Positions 9,541 to 19,893 of a stretch of DNA of 31,973 nucleotides are shown in pieces (position 1 is the first letter of the stretch; each line of letters starts with the position of its first letter). A program made the position numbers and the translations under genes. A model generated the notes under the pieces. The model was not told the DNA's origin and did not search any database. It worked only from the letters and a program-made list of their open reading frames with translations. The stretch comes from Tubiluchus corallicola (lineage: Eukaryota; Priapulida; Priapulimorpha; Priapulimorphida; Tubiluchidae), in the NCBI GenBank assembly GCA_030141605.1, contig JAQGDQ010000377.1:195001-226973 (forward strand). Reading direction: 5' to 3'.

Positions 9541-10670
9541 AAATTTTCTCTTATAAAAGCCAAAACGAAAAAGCTAGAAGTATCACAAATACTTAGTTAA
9601 AGCGTTTCTGCTTTTTCTGTACAATCACAATGTATCACAAAACATCACAAAGTACACTTTATTTGAATTTAAAAGCACGCTTCTTCGTGGCCACTGCTCC
9701 AAATGTTTACTGAACTGTAAAATGCTTTCATTAGAAAAATTGTTAAGTCTCATGAGCTCGAAAACACCTGCAAATATTAACAGTAGATTTTGTTTGAGTT
9801 GCAGATTGTATGCTGCGAATGCTCTGCTTGGTTTAGTGTGTATCTCACAGTTAATAAACATAGAAAGAACATTTATTTTCTCCAATTTGCTTGACATAAA
9901 AAGTTTTTCAAATATTACGTAATTCTAATCGTGGAGCAGGGCAGGGAAGGACCATAGGTCATCTAGTCTCCTGCCCTGTCTTATAATTAAATTAATATAT
10001 TAAAAATAAATGGTGAGGCTGCAGATAACAAAAACAAATAAGAAAAAATAATAATAAAAAACAGTATAAATGAAAACAAAGTATAAATGAAAACAGTATA
10101 AGTGAAAACAAAAAATAATAAAGTTAGATGATATCTAAATCTAAACAAAACAATAGAATTAATCAGTAATTACGTTTATTATATATATATTTTCAAATAA
10201 GGGTCTTATTGACAGGGGAATTTGACCAAGGTTAGTGAGTAAAGTTAAAAAACTGAGAATATGGAGAAATACAATAAGTATCTAAAAAAGTCTAATATAG
10301 AAAAATTTAAGAGAAAAACCCTCAAGTTCAAGGCTTTCATTTACACATTCTCACCAAATTTTCTCTTTTATAAACCAAAACGAAAAAGCTAGAAGTATCA
10401 CAAATACTTAGTTAAAGCGTTTTCTGCTTTTTCTGTACAATCACAATGTATCACAAAACATCACAAAGTACACTTTATTTGAATTTAAAAGCATGCTTCT
10501 TCGTGGCCACTGCTCCACATGTTTACTGAACTGTAAAATGCTTTCATTAGAAAAATTGTTAAGTCTCATGAGCTCGAAAACACCTGCAAATATTAACAGT
10601 AGATTTTGTTTGAGTTGCAGATTGTGTGCTGCGAATGCTCTGCTTGGTTTAGTGTGTATTTCACAGTTAA
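9500..10670. repeat. ~360-bp direct duplication (9500-9860 and 10316-10670)
   Basis: The segment from accctcaagttcaaggcttt to tctcacagttaa recurs at 10318-10670 with only a few differences. In copy 2 the segment ends exactly at a TTAA where a MITE has inserted. In copy 1 the corresponding cacagttaataaacatag continues uninterrupted. The short ORFs at 9722-9922 and 10493-10789 are the same frame in both copies and carry no recognisable domain. Confidence 0.85.
9937..9978. repeat. Hairpin-forming inverted repeat before an A-rich tract
   Basis: Perfect 9-bp arms, cagggcagg and cctgccctg, enclose a smaller near-palindrome (ggaccataggtc). The following ~300 bp are A-rich with repeats of agtataaatgaaaac (10055-10110) and a TA run at 10182-10190. 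The hairpin plus A-rich tail lies between the two copies of the 360-bp duplication and could be a small retroposed element, but I cannot classify it. Confidence 0.5.
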
Positions 10671-11126
10671 CCCTTTCAATCCCAAATTATTTTTTTAATA
10701 AGAAAAAAATTTTTGGCTTGGTACTTTCGCTCAGTATGTCCATCTTGTTTACACATAATAATTTTTTTCTACCTGTGCTCACGTGCTAAATATAGCCTGT
10801 ATCCCACGGGATACATTGGGATTCAGTGGAAGCATAAAATGTGCTTCATTTTGCAACTGCTGATAATTTTTTAAAGTATTTGAGACATTTAGTTATGCAT
10901 GCTATGCTGATCTGTACAAAGTCGTCTCCAAAGTACTGTACTTTGCGCAGTTTTTTATGCTATGGAGATTTTATAGTTTGCCATTTTATCACCATTTTTA
11001 GTCTATTGTTATTGGCTTAAATCAAAATAACTATTAACAGATCAAATGACTATGAGTTTTAAAATTTTATTAATTTTATAGGCAAAAAATATTCTCGTAT
11101 CCCACGATACAACGGGTATGAAAGGG
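10671..11126. mobile_element. TTAA-flanked MITE, piggyBac-like, copy 1 (456 bp)
   Basis: It is flanked by ttaa on both sides (10667-10670 and 11127-11130). The ends are inverted: ccctttcaatccca on the left and ggtatgaaaggg on the right. TTAA target duplication with CCCTTT-type ends is the piggyBac superfamily pattern. The interior has no ORF for a transposase but holds characteristic tatcccacgggatac palindromes near both ends. The unoccupied site is seen in the duplicated segment at 9850-9862 (cacagttaataaa). Related copies lie at 13130 (opposite orientation) and 28341. Confidence 0.88.
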
Positions 11127-11130
11127 TTAA

Positions 11131-12680
11131 GCGTTTGAAATGTGGAATTAGGAGAAAATGCCCAAATATACACATTATTTTAAATTTACAGCCTCAGAAC
11201 GCTTAAGTTTGTAGTTTTTAACTAATAATGTTTACATCATGGCCTGAAAAAAGATTCTATATTAGACAGTAAACAGGCTATGGCAGTTAGCATGCAGCCA
11301 AAGACAATTTTTGCATCAAACGCCAAACTTTATTTAATATAGCTTATTTATTTGATAAATTTTCCGAACTTTATTTGGTACAATCGTATTATGTTAAAGT
11401 AGAAATATGCAAGAAATTTTGTTAAAATATAATTGTGATAAGGAAATTCTGTCTGATATTGAATGTACTTCATCCACGAGTATGATCGAGGCCAAAGTTA
11501 AAGAAAATAATAGTTTTTTAATCAACTACAATATGTTACTACAAACATAATTAATCACACCATCTAATGATCATCTACATAGCCACAGTTGTAGGAAAAT
11601 ATACCGGTGATATTTGTTAGCAAAATATGTTTGTGTGGATATCATACTGGACATGTTGCACATTATAGGCTTGATGGCCCTTTGAATGTCGCAAGTAGAA
11701 GCTAACGTCCATCCAAAATTCTACGATTTAATTACTCCTAATTTCATAATTTCTGTTCACAAAATAAAATATCAACTCTTCTATCTGGTAATCTGCAAAA
11801 GCCAAGGTCAAAATTTACACATATTTCAGTTGTTGTTGTTCTTGTTGTTGTTTTCAGTATTACCATTATGTCTGTCAACTAAGTAGTAGATGCGAGTATT
11901 GAACGTTTGATTAGAACGAGATTTTTTTAATTCCAATTATATTCGAACCTAAATTATAGATTTCCAGCACAAACGTTCTTTTGTCATTAAAACGTTCTCA
12001 GCAATGCGCAATTAACATGCTCTTTGTAAGTACTCTTTTTGCTGAAGATTTGAAAACCTGTCTGAAAATGTTTTAAACTCAATTCGAACTTGATTTCTGG
12101 TAAAGAATGGTCACCCCATATATCTATAAAAATGTTATTATGTAATTAAAGTAAATGAGCTCCATAGGATTAAAACATCTCGGTTACGCCTCTCCTCACA
12201 TAACCTAACCTACCTATTGAGACTGGAAGATGGGCAAGAGAGGACAGGCTATGCTCCTGTTCTGGCTTAAACATTCAAATAGAAGAGCATGTTATCTGTT
12301 TTTGTTGACTTACTAATCACCTTCATGAAGATAACACTGAACTGAGCTTCAACGATTTGCATGAATTTTTCAATGGAAATTGAAAGTCATATTGTGAATT
12401 TGTAAATAACTGTTTAGCGATTTTTGGACAGTAATGATCATGTTAGACGATAATAAGTGTGTAGTGAGAAGTTGTAAATAATTCTTCAGTTATTTTTTGA
12501 CAGTAATGGTGGTGTGTTATATGATCAAAAGTCCTTTTTTGTAGTGATCTATGGACTGAACTAAAGTATCATGTTCGACTATCTCGTAATCTGTCAATAA
12601 ACATATATATGATTTTGGGACTACAAATAAACAATCGTAGGAAGACATGGCTTGTTCTTGATTAGAAGTTGGAATAAAAA
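11131..12680 (+). other. Intron stretch with little recognisable content
   Basis: AT-rich sequence. Apart from the diverged hAT-like copy at about 11885-12115, I see no exon, no recognisable coding remnant and no well-bounded repeat. The ORF at 11686-11886 has no domain-like composition. From about 12660 onward the sequence belongs to a duplicated block preceding Q-type exons (matched near 28080-28210). Confidence 0.5.
11885..12115. mobile_element. Diverged, truncated copy of the hAT-like MITE
   Basis: It aligns along its length with the element at 833-1239: tagatgcgagtattgaacgtttgattagaacgag at the left (compare gtgagcatcgaacgttcgag), then cagcaca..cattaaaacg, gcaattaacat, and tttctggtaaagaatggtcacccca at the right (compare tttctggtagagaatgctcacccct). 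It is shorter, the terminal repeats are eroded and no flanking duplication is evident, so it is the older insertion. Confidence 0.7.
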
Positions 12681-12914
12681 TATTGTTGTTTGCATCGCTG
12701 GAAAACACAAAACAGCAAATGTTTCCTACTGGCTGTTCATTGTGTTCTGTTTGTAGAGCATCTTCCCATTTTCTTCACTATTTTCTAAATGAGCTTAATA
12801 TTTTAAACTTTTGTAATCTGTTAGCTTTTGCTTGTGTTATGATACTTAACATTAATATTATCATTTCAAAAATTGATTTAAAAAATATATTGATATATGT
12901 TTTGAATACTTTAC

Positions 12915-13025
12915 ATATTAATGAATGTCAATCAAATCCATGCGACCATGGCACGTGCAATAACTTAGAGAATAAGTACACATGTACCTGTGTAGCTGGG
13001 TATGAAGGATATAGATGTGACAAAG
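12915..13025 (+). CDS. EGF-like exon, Q-type, with acceptor AG mutated to AC (possibly non-functional)
   Basis: The reading frame is intact: [37 protein letters not shown], with six cysteines, DINEC calcium motif, C-x-S-x-P-C O-glucose motif and C-x-N-x4-Y-x-C hydroxylation motif. The donor g|gtacaa is normal. Paralogues at 25259 and 27575 are preceded by gaatactttag, but here the sequence is gaatactttac, so the acceptor dinucleotide is AC. Unless rescued, the exon should be skipped, and its phase 1-1 length (111 nt) would keep the frame. A phase-compatible cryptic AG lies at 12823-12824 with open frame in between, which would add ~30 mostly hydrophobic residues. Intact coding sequence implies recent loss. 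Confidence 0.7.
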
Positions 13026-13129
13026 GTACAATAATATATTTCGGCTGTATTGAAGACTATCTTAACCTAAGGTTTTAATATTTGAAGTTATGACGAACAG
13101 TTTTGCAGGGTCACGTCACACATGACTAA

Positions 13130-13577
13130 CACTTTCATACCCGTTGTATCCCGTGGGATACTAGAATATCTTCTGCCTTTAAAATTAATAAAATTTTGAA
13201 ACTGACTCTATTTCATCTGTTAATAGTTATTTTGATTTAAACCAATAACAGTAGACTAGAAATAGTGATAAAATGGCAAACTAGAAAATCTACATAGCAT
13301 AAAAAACTGCGCAAGGTACAGTACTTTAGAGACGACTTTGTACAGATCAGTATAGTATGCATACTAGTATGCAAAAATTATCAGCAGTTGCAAAATGAAG
13401 AACATTTTATGCTTCGATTGAATCACAATGTATCCCGTGGGATACAGGCTATATTTAGCAGGCGGGCACAGGTAGAAAAAATTAATTATTATGTGTAAAC
13501 AAGATGGACATACTGAACAAAAGTACCAAGCCAAAAAAAGTTTTTATTATTAAAAAAATAATTTGGGACTGAAAGGG
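13130..13577. mobile_element. TTAA-flanked MITE, piggyBac-like, copy 2, inverted (448 bp)
   Basis: It is the same family as 10671 in the opposite orientation: left end actttcatacccgttgtatc, right end aatttgggactgaaaggg. The right flank is ttaa (13578-13581); the left flank is ctaa (13126-13129), one substitution from TTAA. The host sequence without the insertion is visible twice, at 3050-3062 and 14945-14957 (acacatgattaacagcag). The element therefore landed in the duplicated block upstream of a D-type exon after the block duplicated. Confidence 0.88.
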
Positions 13578-14106
13578 TTAACAGCAAACACAACTTTGTG
13601 GGTGTGGCGCTTAAATTCTTTTAAACATTTTAAACGAAATTGACCAGTGGCAACACGAGAGAAATGTTATTGATTGCACATATAAACTAGGAAAATACTT
13701 TTTTGCTCAACATTGTTATTTCTTTATATCCACCAAAAATAACACAGCACAACAAACTTGAATATGCAAATCTCTAATCCTGAAATCACCACCACATTCT
13801 GGATCTGGGTGGCTAAATTCTGCAAGTTTCCACAACGTAAACAATGTAGAAGTTTCCACAACATGAACAAGGTAACGGTCACGAACAACATGGAATTGTG
13901 TCAGAGATGTGAAAATAATGTGAAAGTAATGAATGCAAGCAAAAACAGTACTAAATTAGAAAATTAGAAATTTTACATCTCCACTGCGACTTATACTCAG
14001 ACCTTTTGCTTTTCAAGAAGCTACGCTATTTATGTAAATTAAGATATTTTGCTGTCACAAAGCTTTTCAGTATGATATCTTATGTTATGATTTATTGACA
14101 TTTTAG

Positions 14107-14217
14107 ATATTAACGAATGCGATTCAAATCCTTGTCATCATGGTTCATGCAAAAATCTTGTGAACGAATACAGATGTACTTGTGATTCTGGCTGGACCGG
14201 AACTAGGTGTGATAAAG
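14107..14217 (+). CDS. EGF-like domain exon, D-type (111 nt, phase 1-1)
   Basis: Acceptor cattttag, donor g|gtgaaa. The domain reads DINECDSNPCHHGSC, KNLVNEYRCTC, DSGWTGTRCDK. It has the calcium-binding EGF pattern (D-I-N-E before C1, and C-x-N-x4-Y-x-C). C-D-S-N-P-C matches the O-glucose consensus. The C2-C3 loop is one residue shorter than in the KNGGTC exons, so it has no O-fucose site. It is a near copy of exons 3609 (EGF part) and 15434, with the upstream intron duplicated too. Confidence 0.9.
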
Positions 14218-14459
14218 GTGAAAATTGTTTTGAAGTTTTTGAATAATTTTTACTAAACCACATCATAACATCTAACCTGTTTGAGAAGCAAAAACAGTTA
14301 CAGTAAGCCATAAAACAAGATAATAGAAATAGTAAAAGTTTATTAAAATCCAGGAAACACGTTACAAACCCCATAAATGTTTTAACACCTGACTGGAGTA
14401 AGTGGTTTGATCTAGCTACAACTAGAAAGCTGTTTTTTAATACAGGAATTGATCACGTG

Positions 14460-15433
14460 CAACTATGTAGAAGCCAGTTTAAAAGTTGGAACACACCAGC
14501 GACAGCTGACTATTGGGTAGAAATGCCATTGAAATATTTATTCTTCCGCTTCCACTTCCGTCTTTTGCTTCCGGCCTACACATGTTCTGTTATTAATGTG
14601 TTCAAATCCATTACAGGCAATGCAGTTTTACTTTGACTAAAGTTTGTTTGGAAAACAAAGAAATTCGTCCTTTCAGAGGAATAAAGATATTATTATTTTA
14701 ATTATAAGGTAATATGAATAAAAATGTTAAAAAATTAAATACGTTAAACTATTATAGCCTAAACAATACATTCAGACAAAATGTATTTTTGCTTTTCTTT
14801 CAGGTCTCTAACCATATTTTTACATTTTATTTTAATAGTGTCTGGTAAACTAGAACTGTGCTGTTAATGAATCTGGGAAACGGAAAAGCGGGGGGTTGCA
14901 TGAAATGTAGGGAAATGTCGGACAGTTTTGCAGTGTAACGTTACACATGATTAACAGCAGTCGAACAACTTTCTGGTTACGGCACTTAAATTCTTTTAAA
15001 CATTTTGCAGATTGCACATATAAACTAGGAAAATATCTTTTTGCTCAATATTGTTATTTCTTTATAACCACCAAAAATAACACAGCACAACAAACTTGAA
15101 TATGGTAATCACATGCTGATGCAAGTATGCAAATCTCTAATCCTGAAACCACCATCCGGCTCTGAGTACCACAGTTCCACAAGTTTCCACAACACAAAAA
15201 TGTAGAGGTCACAAGCAACATGGAATTGTGTCAATGAAAATAATTCAAAAGTAATGAACGCAAGCAAAAAAACAACACCACATTAGAAAATTAGAAATTT
15301 TACACAATCACTGTGACTTAAGCGCAGGACTTTTGCTTTCCATGAAGCTATGCTATTTATGTAAATTAGACTATTTTGCTGTTACAAAGTTTTTCAGTAT
15401 GATATCTTATGTTATGATTTATTGATATTTTAG
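14460..15433. repeat. Duplicated intronic block upstream of a D-type exon (copy at 14.5-15.4 kb)
   Basis: It matches 2600-3608 nearly end to end (gacagctgactattgggtag, then the ttcagacaaaatgtattttt, gcggggggttgcatgaaatg and tacacatgattaacagcag landmarks) and leads to exon 15434. It lacks ~45 bp present in copy 1 near 3115-3160, and a further ~40 bp around 15185. Confidence 0.8.
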
Positions 15434-15544
15434 ATATTAACGAATGTGATTCAAATCCTTGTCAACATGGTTCATGCAATAATCAACCGAACTTTTGGAG
15501 ATGTACTTGTGATTCTGGCTGGACCGGAACTAGGTGTGATAAAG
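15434..15544 (+). CDS. EGF-like domain exon, D-type with altered C3-C4 loop (111 nt, phase 1-1)
   Basis: Acceptor tattttag, donor g|gtgaaa. It reads DINECDSNPCQHGSC, NNQPNFWRCTC, DSGWTGTRCDK. Six cysteines are intact and the flanks are almost identical to exon 14107. Between C3 and C4, however, four residues differ (LV-N-EY becomes QP-N-FW) through about nine nucleotide changes in fifteen bases. The aromatic position is Trp rather than Tyr/Phe, so the hydroxylation consensus is altered. The O-glucose motif CDSNPC and the DINEC motif remain. I infer a functional exon with a replaced loop. Confidence 0.88.
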
Positions 15545-15776
15545 GTGAAAACTGTTTTGAACTTTTTGAGTAATTTTTACTGAACCACATTATAACATTT
15601 AACCTGTTTGAGGAGCAAAAACAGTTACAGTAAGCCATAAAACAAGATAATACAAATAGTAAAAGTTTATTAAAATACAGGAAACACATCAACAATTCCA
15701 TTCCTGGTTAAACATCTGATTGGTGTTGGAGGTTTGATGTAGCTACAACTACAAAACTGTTTTTAATACAGAATTT
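15545..15776. repeat. Duplicated intron segment downstream of D/G exons
   Basis: Sequence after exon 15434 (gtgaaaactgttttgaac, cataaaacaagataata, agtaaaagtttattaaaatac, gatgtagctacaactacaaaactg) is repeated after exon 14107 (14218-14440). Its second half is repeated after exon 16178 (16300-16425), with a weaker relative near 1585-1650. Minus-strand ORFs in the first two copies are similar only because the DNA is duplicated. Confidence 0.75.
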
Positions 15777-16025
<249 letters not shown>

Positions 16026-16177
16026 AATGAAAAACAAATATGTGATTTTTTGTCAAAACCTCAAATTTATTGTCTGTATAATAAGAATTATTTGAGACAC
16101 ATTGCTTATTTTGTCATTAGAATCATGTCTGCATTATTTTACAATGTTTTCAGCTTGCATAATTATCTTTTTTTCAG

Positions 16178-16291
16178 ATATTAATGAGTGTTCATCTAAT
16201 CCCTGTAGGAATGGAGGTACATGTCACAATGGAAATAATAAATACACATGTTCTTGTCCTTCTGGATTTACAGGAGTTCGCTGCGATGGAG
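16178..16291 (+). CDS. EGF-like domain exon, G-type (114 nt, phase 1-1)
   Basis: Acceptor ctttttttcag, donor g|gtgatt. It reads [38 protein letters not shown]. It has every Notch-type motif: D-I-N-E before C1, C-S-S-N-P-C for O-glucose, CRNGGTC for O-fucose and C-x-N-x4-Y-x-C for Asn hydroxylation. The upstream intron and first half of the exon are shared with exon 24081, whose second half comes from the T type. Confidence 0.92.
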
Positions 16292-16534
16292 GTGATTATG
16301 AAAATAGTAAAAGTTTATTAAAATACAGTAAACACATTAAAAACTCCTATCACGTTCTAACACCTGGCGTCAGTGGTTTGATCTAGCTACAACTACAAAA
16401 CTGTTTTTTTTTAATACAAGATTTTAATACAAAATGGAATGTCTAAAGATTTGATGTGTCAAAACTAACAATGAAATGAAAGAAACAACGCCTAGATAAT
16501 TTAGTGGGATTTAGAAAAATGTAAAACTCATTGT

Positions 16535-16575
16535 TGTCCGACATTAGCCCTTGTCCGACATTAGCCCTTGTCTGG
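16535..16575. repeat. Short tandem repeat, 21-bp unit x2
   Basis: Two adjacent copies of gtccgacattagcccttgtc-type sequence lie within the intron after exon 16178. No function is apparent. Confidence 0.6.
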
Positions 16576-16866
16576 TATTTAGACTTCTCCGCATACAGCA
16601 GCTACTAATGTATCTTAAAACTTTGCTGAAACAAAGGTTCCCGTAAACTAAATGCGTCTATCCTTGGGTTTTTTGACAGTAACTTGGGTTAATAATTTAA
16701 GATCATGGCAACTTTGATCAAAGATGCAGCATGGCAACGGGAATGTTCTGTTGGCAAAGCCATGAGCTTTGATACCCAGTTTTATAAGCAGAGCCTACAT
16801 TACATAAATTATTGACTAAATTATTGACTTTTGTCGTGTTGACAAAAGGTGTAACAGTAGAATATA

Positions 16867-17289
16867 CCGTATTTTCCCATGTAGAAGAGACCCTTGTGTA
16901 TGACAGACCCCTTCAATTTTTAGGCAAAAATTCTGGAAAAAAGTTTTTTGGTAATGAATAACTTTATTCATCATAGAAATCATTAAATTCCTCATCACTC
17001 TCATCAAAAATATCAACTGGAGTCAGACCTTCAGCAATTCCAGCCAGTTCATCATCAGAGGAGTCAATCTGCTCAAAAATGGCATTGTGCTCTGTGCCGT
17101 CCATGGCATTGGAGATGCCACACTTCTTGAAAAATTTAATAATGACCACTGGCTTTACACCATTCCATGCCTTGAGGACCCAGCTGCAGCTTCTCCAAGG
17201 GTTGGCTTACTCCCATGTATAAGAGACCCCCTATTTTTAAAGTGAAAATTCTGAGCAAAAAAGGGTCTCTTATACATGGGAAAATACGG
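16867..17289 (-). mobile_element. Pogo/Tigger-type non-autonomous DNA transposon (423 bp)
   Basis: TA flanks both ends (16865-16866 and 17290-17291). The terminal inverted repeats are ~27 bp: ccgtattttcccatgtag-aagagaccc at the left and gggtctcttatacatgggaaaatacgg at the right. TA duplication with this kind of end fits the Tc1/mariner-pogo group. A degenerate internal copy of the end motif (cccatgtataagagaccccc, near 17213) lies beside the right TIR. The interior retains the 3' end of a transposase gene on the minus strand, so it is an internal-deletion derivative of an autonomous element. Confidence 0.87.
16964..17179 (-). pseudogene. Pogo/Tigger-family transposase, C-terminal remnant
   Basis: The minus strand reads VLKAWNGVKPVVIIKFFKKC, then GISNAMDGTEHNAIFEQ, an acidic stretch (DSSDDE, DESDEEFNDF) and a stop. 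The K-x-F-K-K-C-G-I-S-N-A-[LM]-D-G-[ST]-E block followed by an acidic tail is the hallmark C-terminus of pogo/Tigger/jerky-type DDE transposases, just after the catalytic domain. No DDE residues remain, because the rest of the gene is deleted. It lies inside the 16867-17289 element and shares its orientation, so it is a fossil rather than a host gene. Confidence 0.8.
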
Positions 17290-18295
17290 TACTTTAAACG
17301 TTTATTGATACAGAAGTTTCCAAAGAAATACAGGTAAAATGATGTCTGCATATAATGCCTTGTAAAAGCCAACTGGTAGTACAGCATATAGCAAAACTAG
17401 AGCAACCGTTCACTATTAGGTTAAACTCATTTTTAGAATAGGTAACAGATAGATAGAAGCCATATGTACCACAGTAATAGCGGTTTTACAGGCTATTAGT
17501 CTAATTGCAAATTAAATGTATTTTTTATGATTTTCGGTCGTTCACAACGACAATTATGTATTTAAAAGTCAGCCAAAACGTAATCCATTCACATACCTTT
17601 AGAGATGGTCTATATCTCACTATATCTTCTTTACATTCGTCATATTTTGGGAAAATGTCAATAAGTTAGCATACCTGTAGAGACGGTCTGTGTCTCATTC
17701 TTCTCTACAAATCTGTCAATTCATTCCTTTTGTTTCCTTAAGCTTTCTGCCCTGAAGCATAAAGATCTAGTCGTTTATTCATGTAGTCTATCACCGAAGA
17801 TGACCACACTGGATTCTAAGAGTTTAGACATGTTTTTTCCATTTTATAACTCGAAGATTTAACAAAATTTGCTTTCTTTTTTTAAAATCTTACAAACGTA
17901 TTGTGAGATGTATGTTGCAATATTTGTAACTTAGTAATGGATGAAATCTCTTAATTACATTATGAGTTAGTGATTTAGAATATCGTTTATTAACAGTTTA
18001 GTCAACACAAAATGACTAACGGACTAACTGTTATTCTGAAACATTCATTATGCTGTATGCATTTATGTTCAATTGCTTGTCAATTGCATGTATATCAATG
18101 ACAGTAAAGAATTCATCTATCAATATTTCATCTATCTGTTTCTCTCCATGTCTGTCTGCAGAATTTTCGCAATATGATATAATGGCACAGAACCAAAGAT
18201 GTTTCTCTTGTTCATCAGGCTATGCTAGATAACCAGCAGCTTAAAAAACTATTATGTTCTTATTTACTTGACGAACATTTTTAATTATTTTTCAG

Positions 18296-18409
18296 CTATT
18301 GACCCTTGCCTTAATCACAATTGCAAAAATGGAGGCACATGCCTACGTGGAGTGGGCGTTTATGTTTGTATATGTGTTGACGGATACACTGGAGATTTTT
18401 GTGAAACAG
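18296..18409 (+). CDS. EGF-like domain exon, L-type (114 nt, phase 1-1)
   Basis: Acceptor tttttcag, donor g|gtacat. It reads [38 protein letters not shown]. Six cysteines; CKNGGTC fits the O-fucose consensus. The O-glucose Ser and the calcium motif are absent. It is the paralogue of exon 8998; differences are concentrated in the C3-C4 loop (LPGVNDYI against LRGVGVYV), where the loop residue changes from N-D to G-V. Surrounding introns match on both sides. Confidence 0.88.
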
Positions 18410-19151
18410 GTACATAAACTTTTTCGAAGCTAATGTTATGGTTTATTTTAACATTTGAACAAATATATTTTGCTGACATTTTTTCCGAAATGCTTAAACG
18501 ATTATACATTTATAAATGTCTGCCAAACACGCATGTTTAAAAGTCAAATTTAACATAAAAACTCGTTTTATTTAATTAAAGGACCAAACCTTGTTAACTT
18601 AAAATTGTGGCACTAATTTTAGTAAATTTTAAGACTGGAACGTTGCATATTCCCCTAATCAGAAGTTAAGTAACAGTGCTAGCAACAGCTTCCTTGGATA
18701 CCATGTCATTTCCGTGTCTCTGTATTCACAGAAACGCTGTAAAGTGTTTTAAAGTCAAATTTAACATAAAAAATCGATTTCTTTAATTAAAGGAGCAAAC
18801 CGAAAATGTGACGGCAATTTTATTAAATTTCATGGCTTTTTTCTAATGAGATCAGGATATTGTAATTGCATTTTCTTCAAGTGAAACTCTAAACAACAGT
18901 GCTAGCAACAGCTTCTTTGAATATCATGTCATTTCCGTGTCTCTGAATCTGTAGAGAAGGAATGCGCAAAGAAATGTGACGAATGTTGAACAAATGCAAA
19001 CGTTGTTGTAACTATGCGATACGTTTTTTTGAAATGACACTTACTCAACAAGTTTTCTATATCCTAATATTGAATTATGATATTTAATATTAATATTATC
19101 ATTTATTAAATTGATTTAAAAACATTATTGATCTATATTTGTTTACTGTAG

Positions 19152-19262
19152 ATATCGATGAATGTCAATCAAATCCATGTGACCACGGAACATGCCATGA
19201 CTTAGTGAATATGTACACTTGTACCTGCGAACCTGGCTATGAAGGATATAGATGCAACAAAG
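19152..19262 (+). CDS. EGF-like domain exon, Q-type (111 nt, phase 1-1)
   Basis: Acceptor tttactgtag, donor g|gtacaa. It reads [37 protein letters not shown]. It is a calcium-binding EGF: D-I-D-E before C1 and C-x-D-x4-Y-x-C. C-Q-S-N-P-C is an O-glucose consensus. CDHGTC is one residue too short for the O-fucose site. This is the first Q exon of a Q-T tandem unit repeated downstream; the next exon, 19780, is T-type. Confidence 0.92.
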
Positions 19263-19369
19263 GTACAATTATAAATTACTGCTGTATTAAAGAATTTCTT
19301 AGCATAAGTATTTTAATATGTGAACTGACAAGCATGTTTTTTTAATATTTAATAAGTGTGAAAACGCGT

Positions 19370-19779
19370 GAATGAACAAACTCAATTATTAATTGAGCAC
19401 ACTGCTTAACCAGTAAAAGTTGTGCTTTTGAAGATTCACATAGCATATCTAACATGGCGATCAAGTTTATACGACAGTTTGACTGATGATGCGATTCTAG
19501 CAATAATTGTATAAAGTTTAGCAAAATAGCCATGGACATGGTATGTACATTGAATAACAGCATGATAATCTGACAAAGTTACCAGAAACAAGCTCGGCAA
19601 CTAAAATTTGTTTTAATAATAAATAGTTAATTACTACAAAAGGTAAATTGGTTGGCCCGGTGGTTCTAGTATTAACCAGTAAAATTTGTATTTTTCAAGA
19701 TGCATTGTTCTGCAGTAAGGCTTTTGATAATTTACCATGCAAACACAGGAAATAGACCAGTAATTCATAATTTTTTCAG
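19370..19779. repeat. Q-to-T intron, duplicated segment
   Basis: The sequence gagcacactgcttaaccagtaaaag to the T-exon acceptor is repeated at 22455-22884 and at 25520-26386 (there interrupted by a MITE). A more decayed copy lies at 30535-30790. Shared landmarks include tttatacgacagtttgactga, tggacatggtatgtacattg, caagatgcattgttctgcag and taccatgcaaacacaggaaat. Minus-strand ORFs in each copy (for example 19634-19909 and 22739-22966) are similar only through this DNA duplication. Confidence 0.85.
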
Positions 19780-19893
19780 TCATTGACAAATGTACGCCTA
19801 ATCCCTGTAAAAATGGAGGCACATGTACAAGTGGAGTCAACAGTTTCACTTGCCGCTGCGTTGCAGGATATACTGGACACAAGTGTGGTCGAG
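19780..19893 (+). CDS. EGF-like domain exon, T-type (114 nt, phase 1-1)
   Basis: Acceptor attttttcag, donor g|gtatac. It reads [38 protein letters not shown]. Six cysteines. CKNGGTC keeps the O-fucose site, but CTPNPC lacks the O-glucose Ser and VIDK replaces the calcium-binding D-x-[DN]-E. In the C3-C4 loop Ser stands where the other T exons have Asn, so the hydroxylation consensus C-x-N-x4-F-x-C is lost. It pairs with Q exon 19152. Confidence 0.9.

Larger units (their letters stand above)
16788..18720. repeat. Segmental duplication, copy 2 (with L-type EGF exon 18296)
   Basis: This is the counterpart of 8218-9540. It begins gcagagcctacattacataaattattgac, is interrupted by the pogo-type element at 16867-17289 and non-matching sequence to about 17555, and resumes at aaaagtcagccaaaacgtaatccat. 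It continues through the exon to about 18720. From 18740 a second, shorter repeat of the post-exon segment follows (taacataaaaaatcga, acagtgctagcaacagcttc near 18897). Confidence 0.8.

Noticed and set aside
9722-10789. Two similar + strand ORFs (9722-9922 and 10493-10789)
   Set aside because: Both lie in a recent ~360-bp intronic duplication; no Cys pattern or known domain, and the second runs into a MITE.
14138-15701. Paired minus-strand ORFs (14138-14374 and 15483-15701)
   Set aside because: Antisense to duplicated D exons and their downstream intron; no domain.
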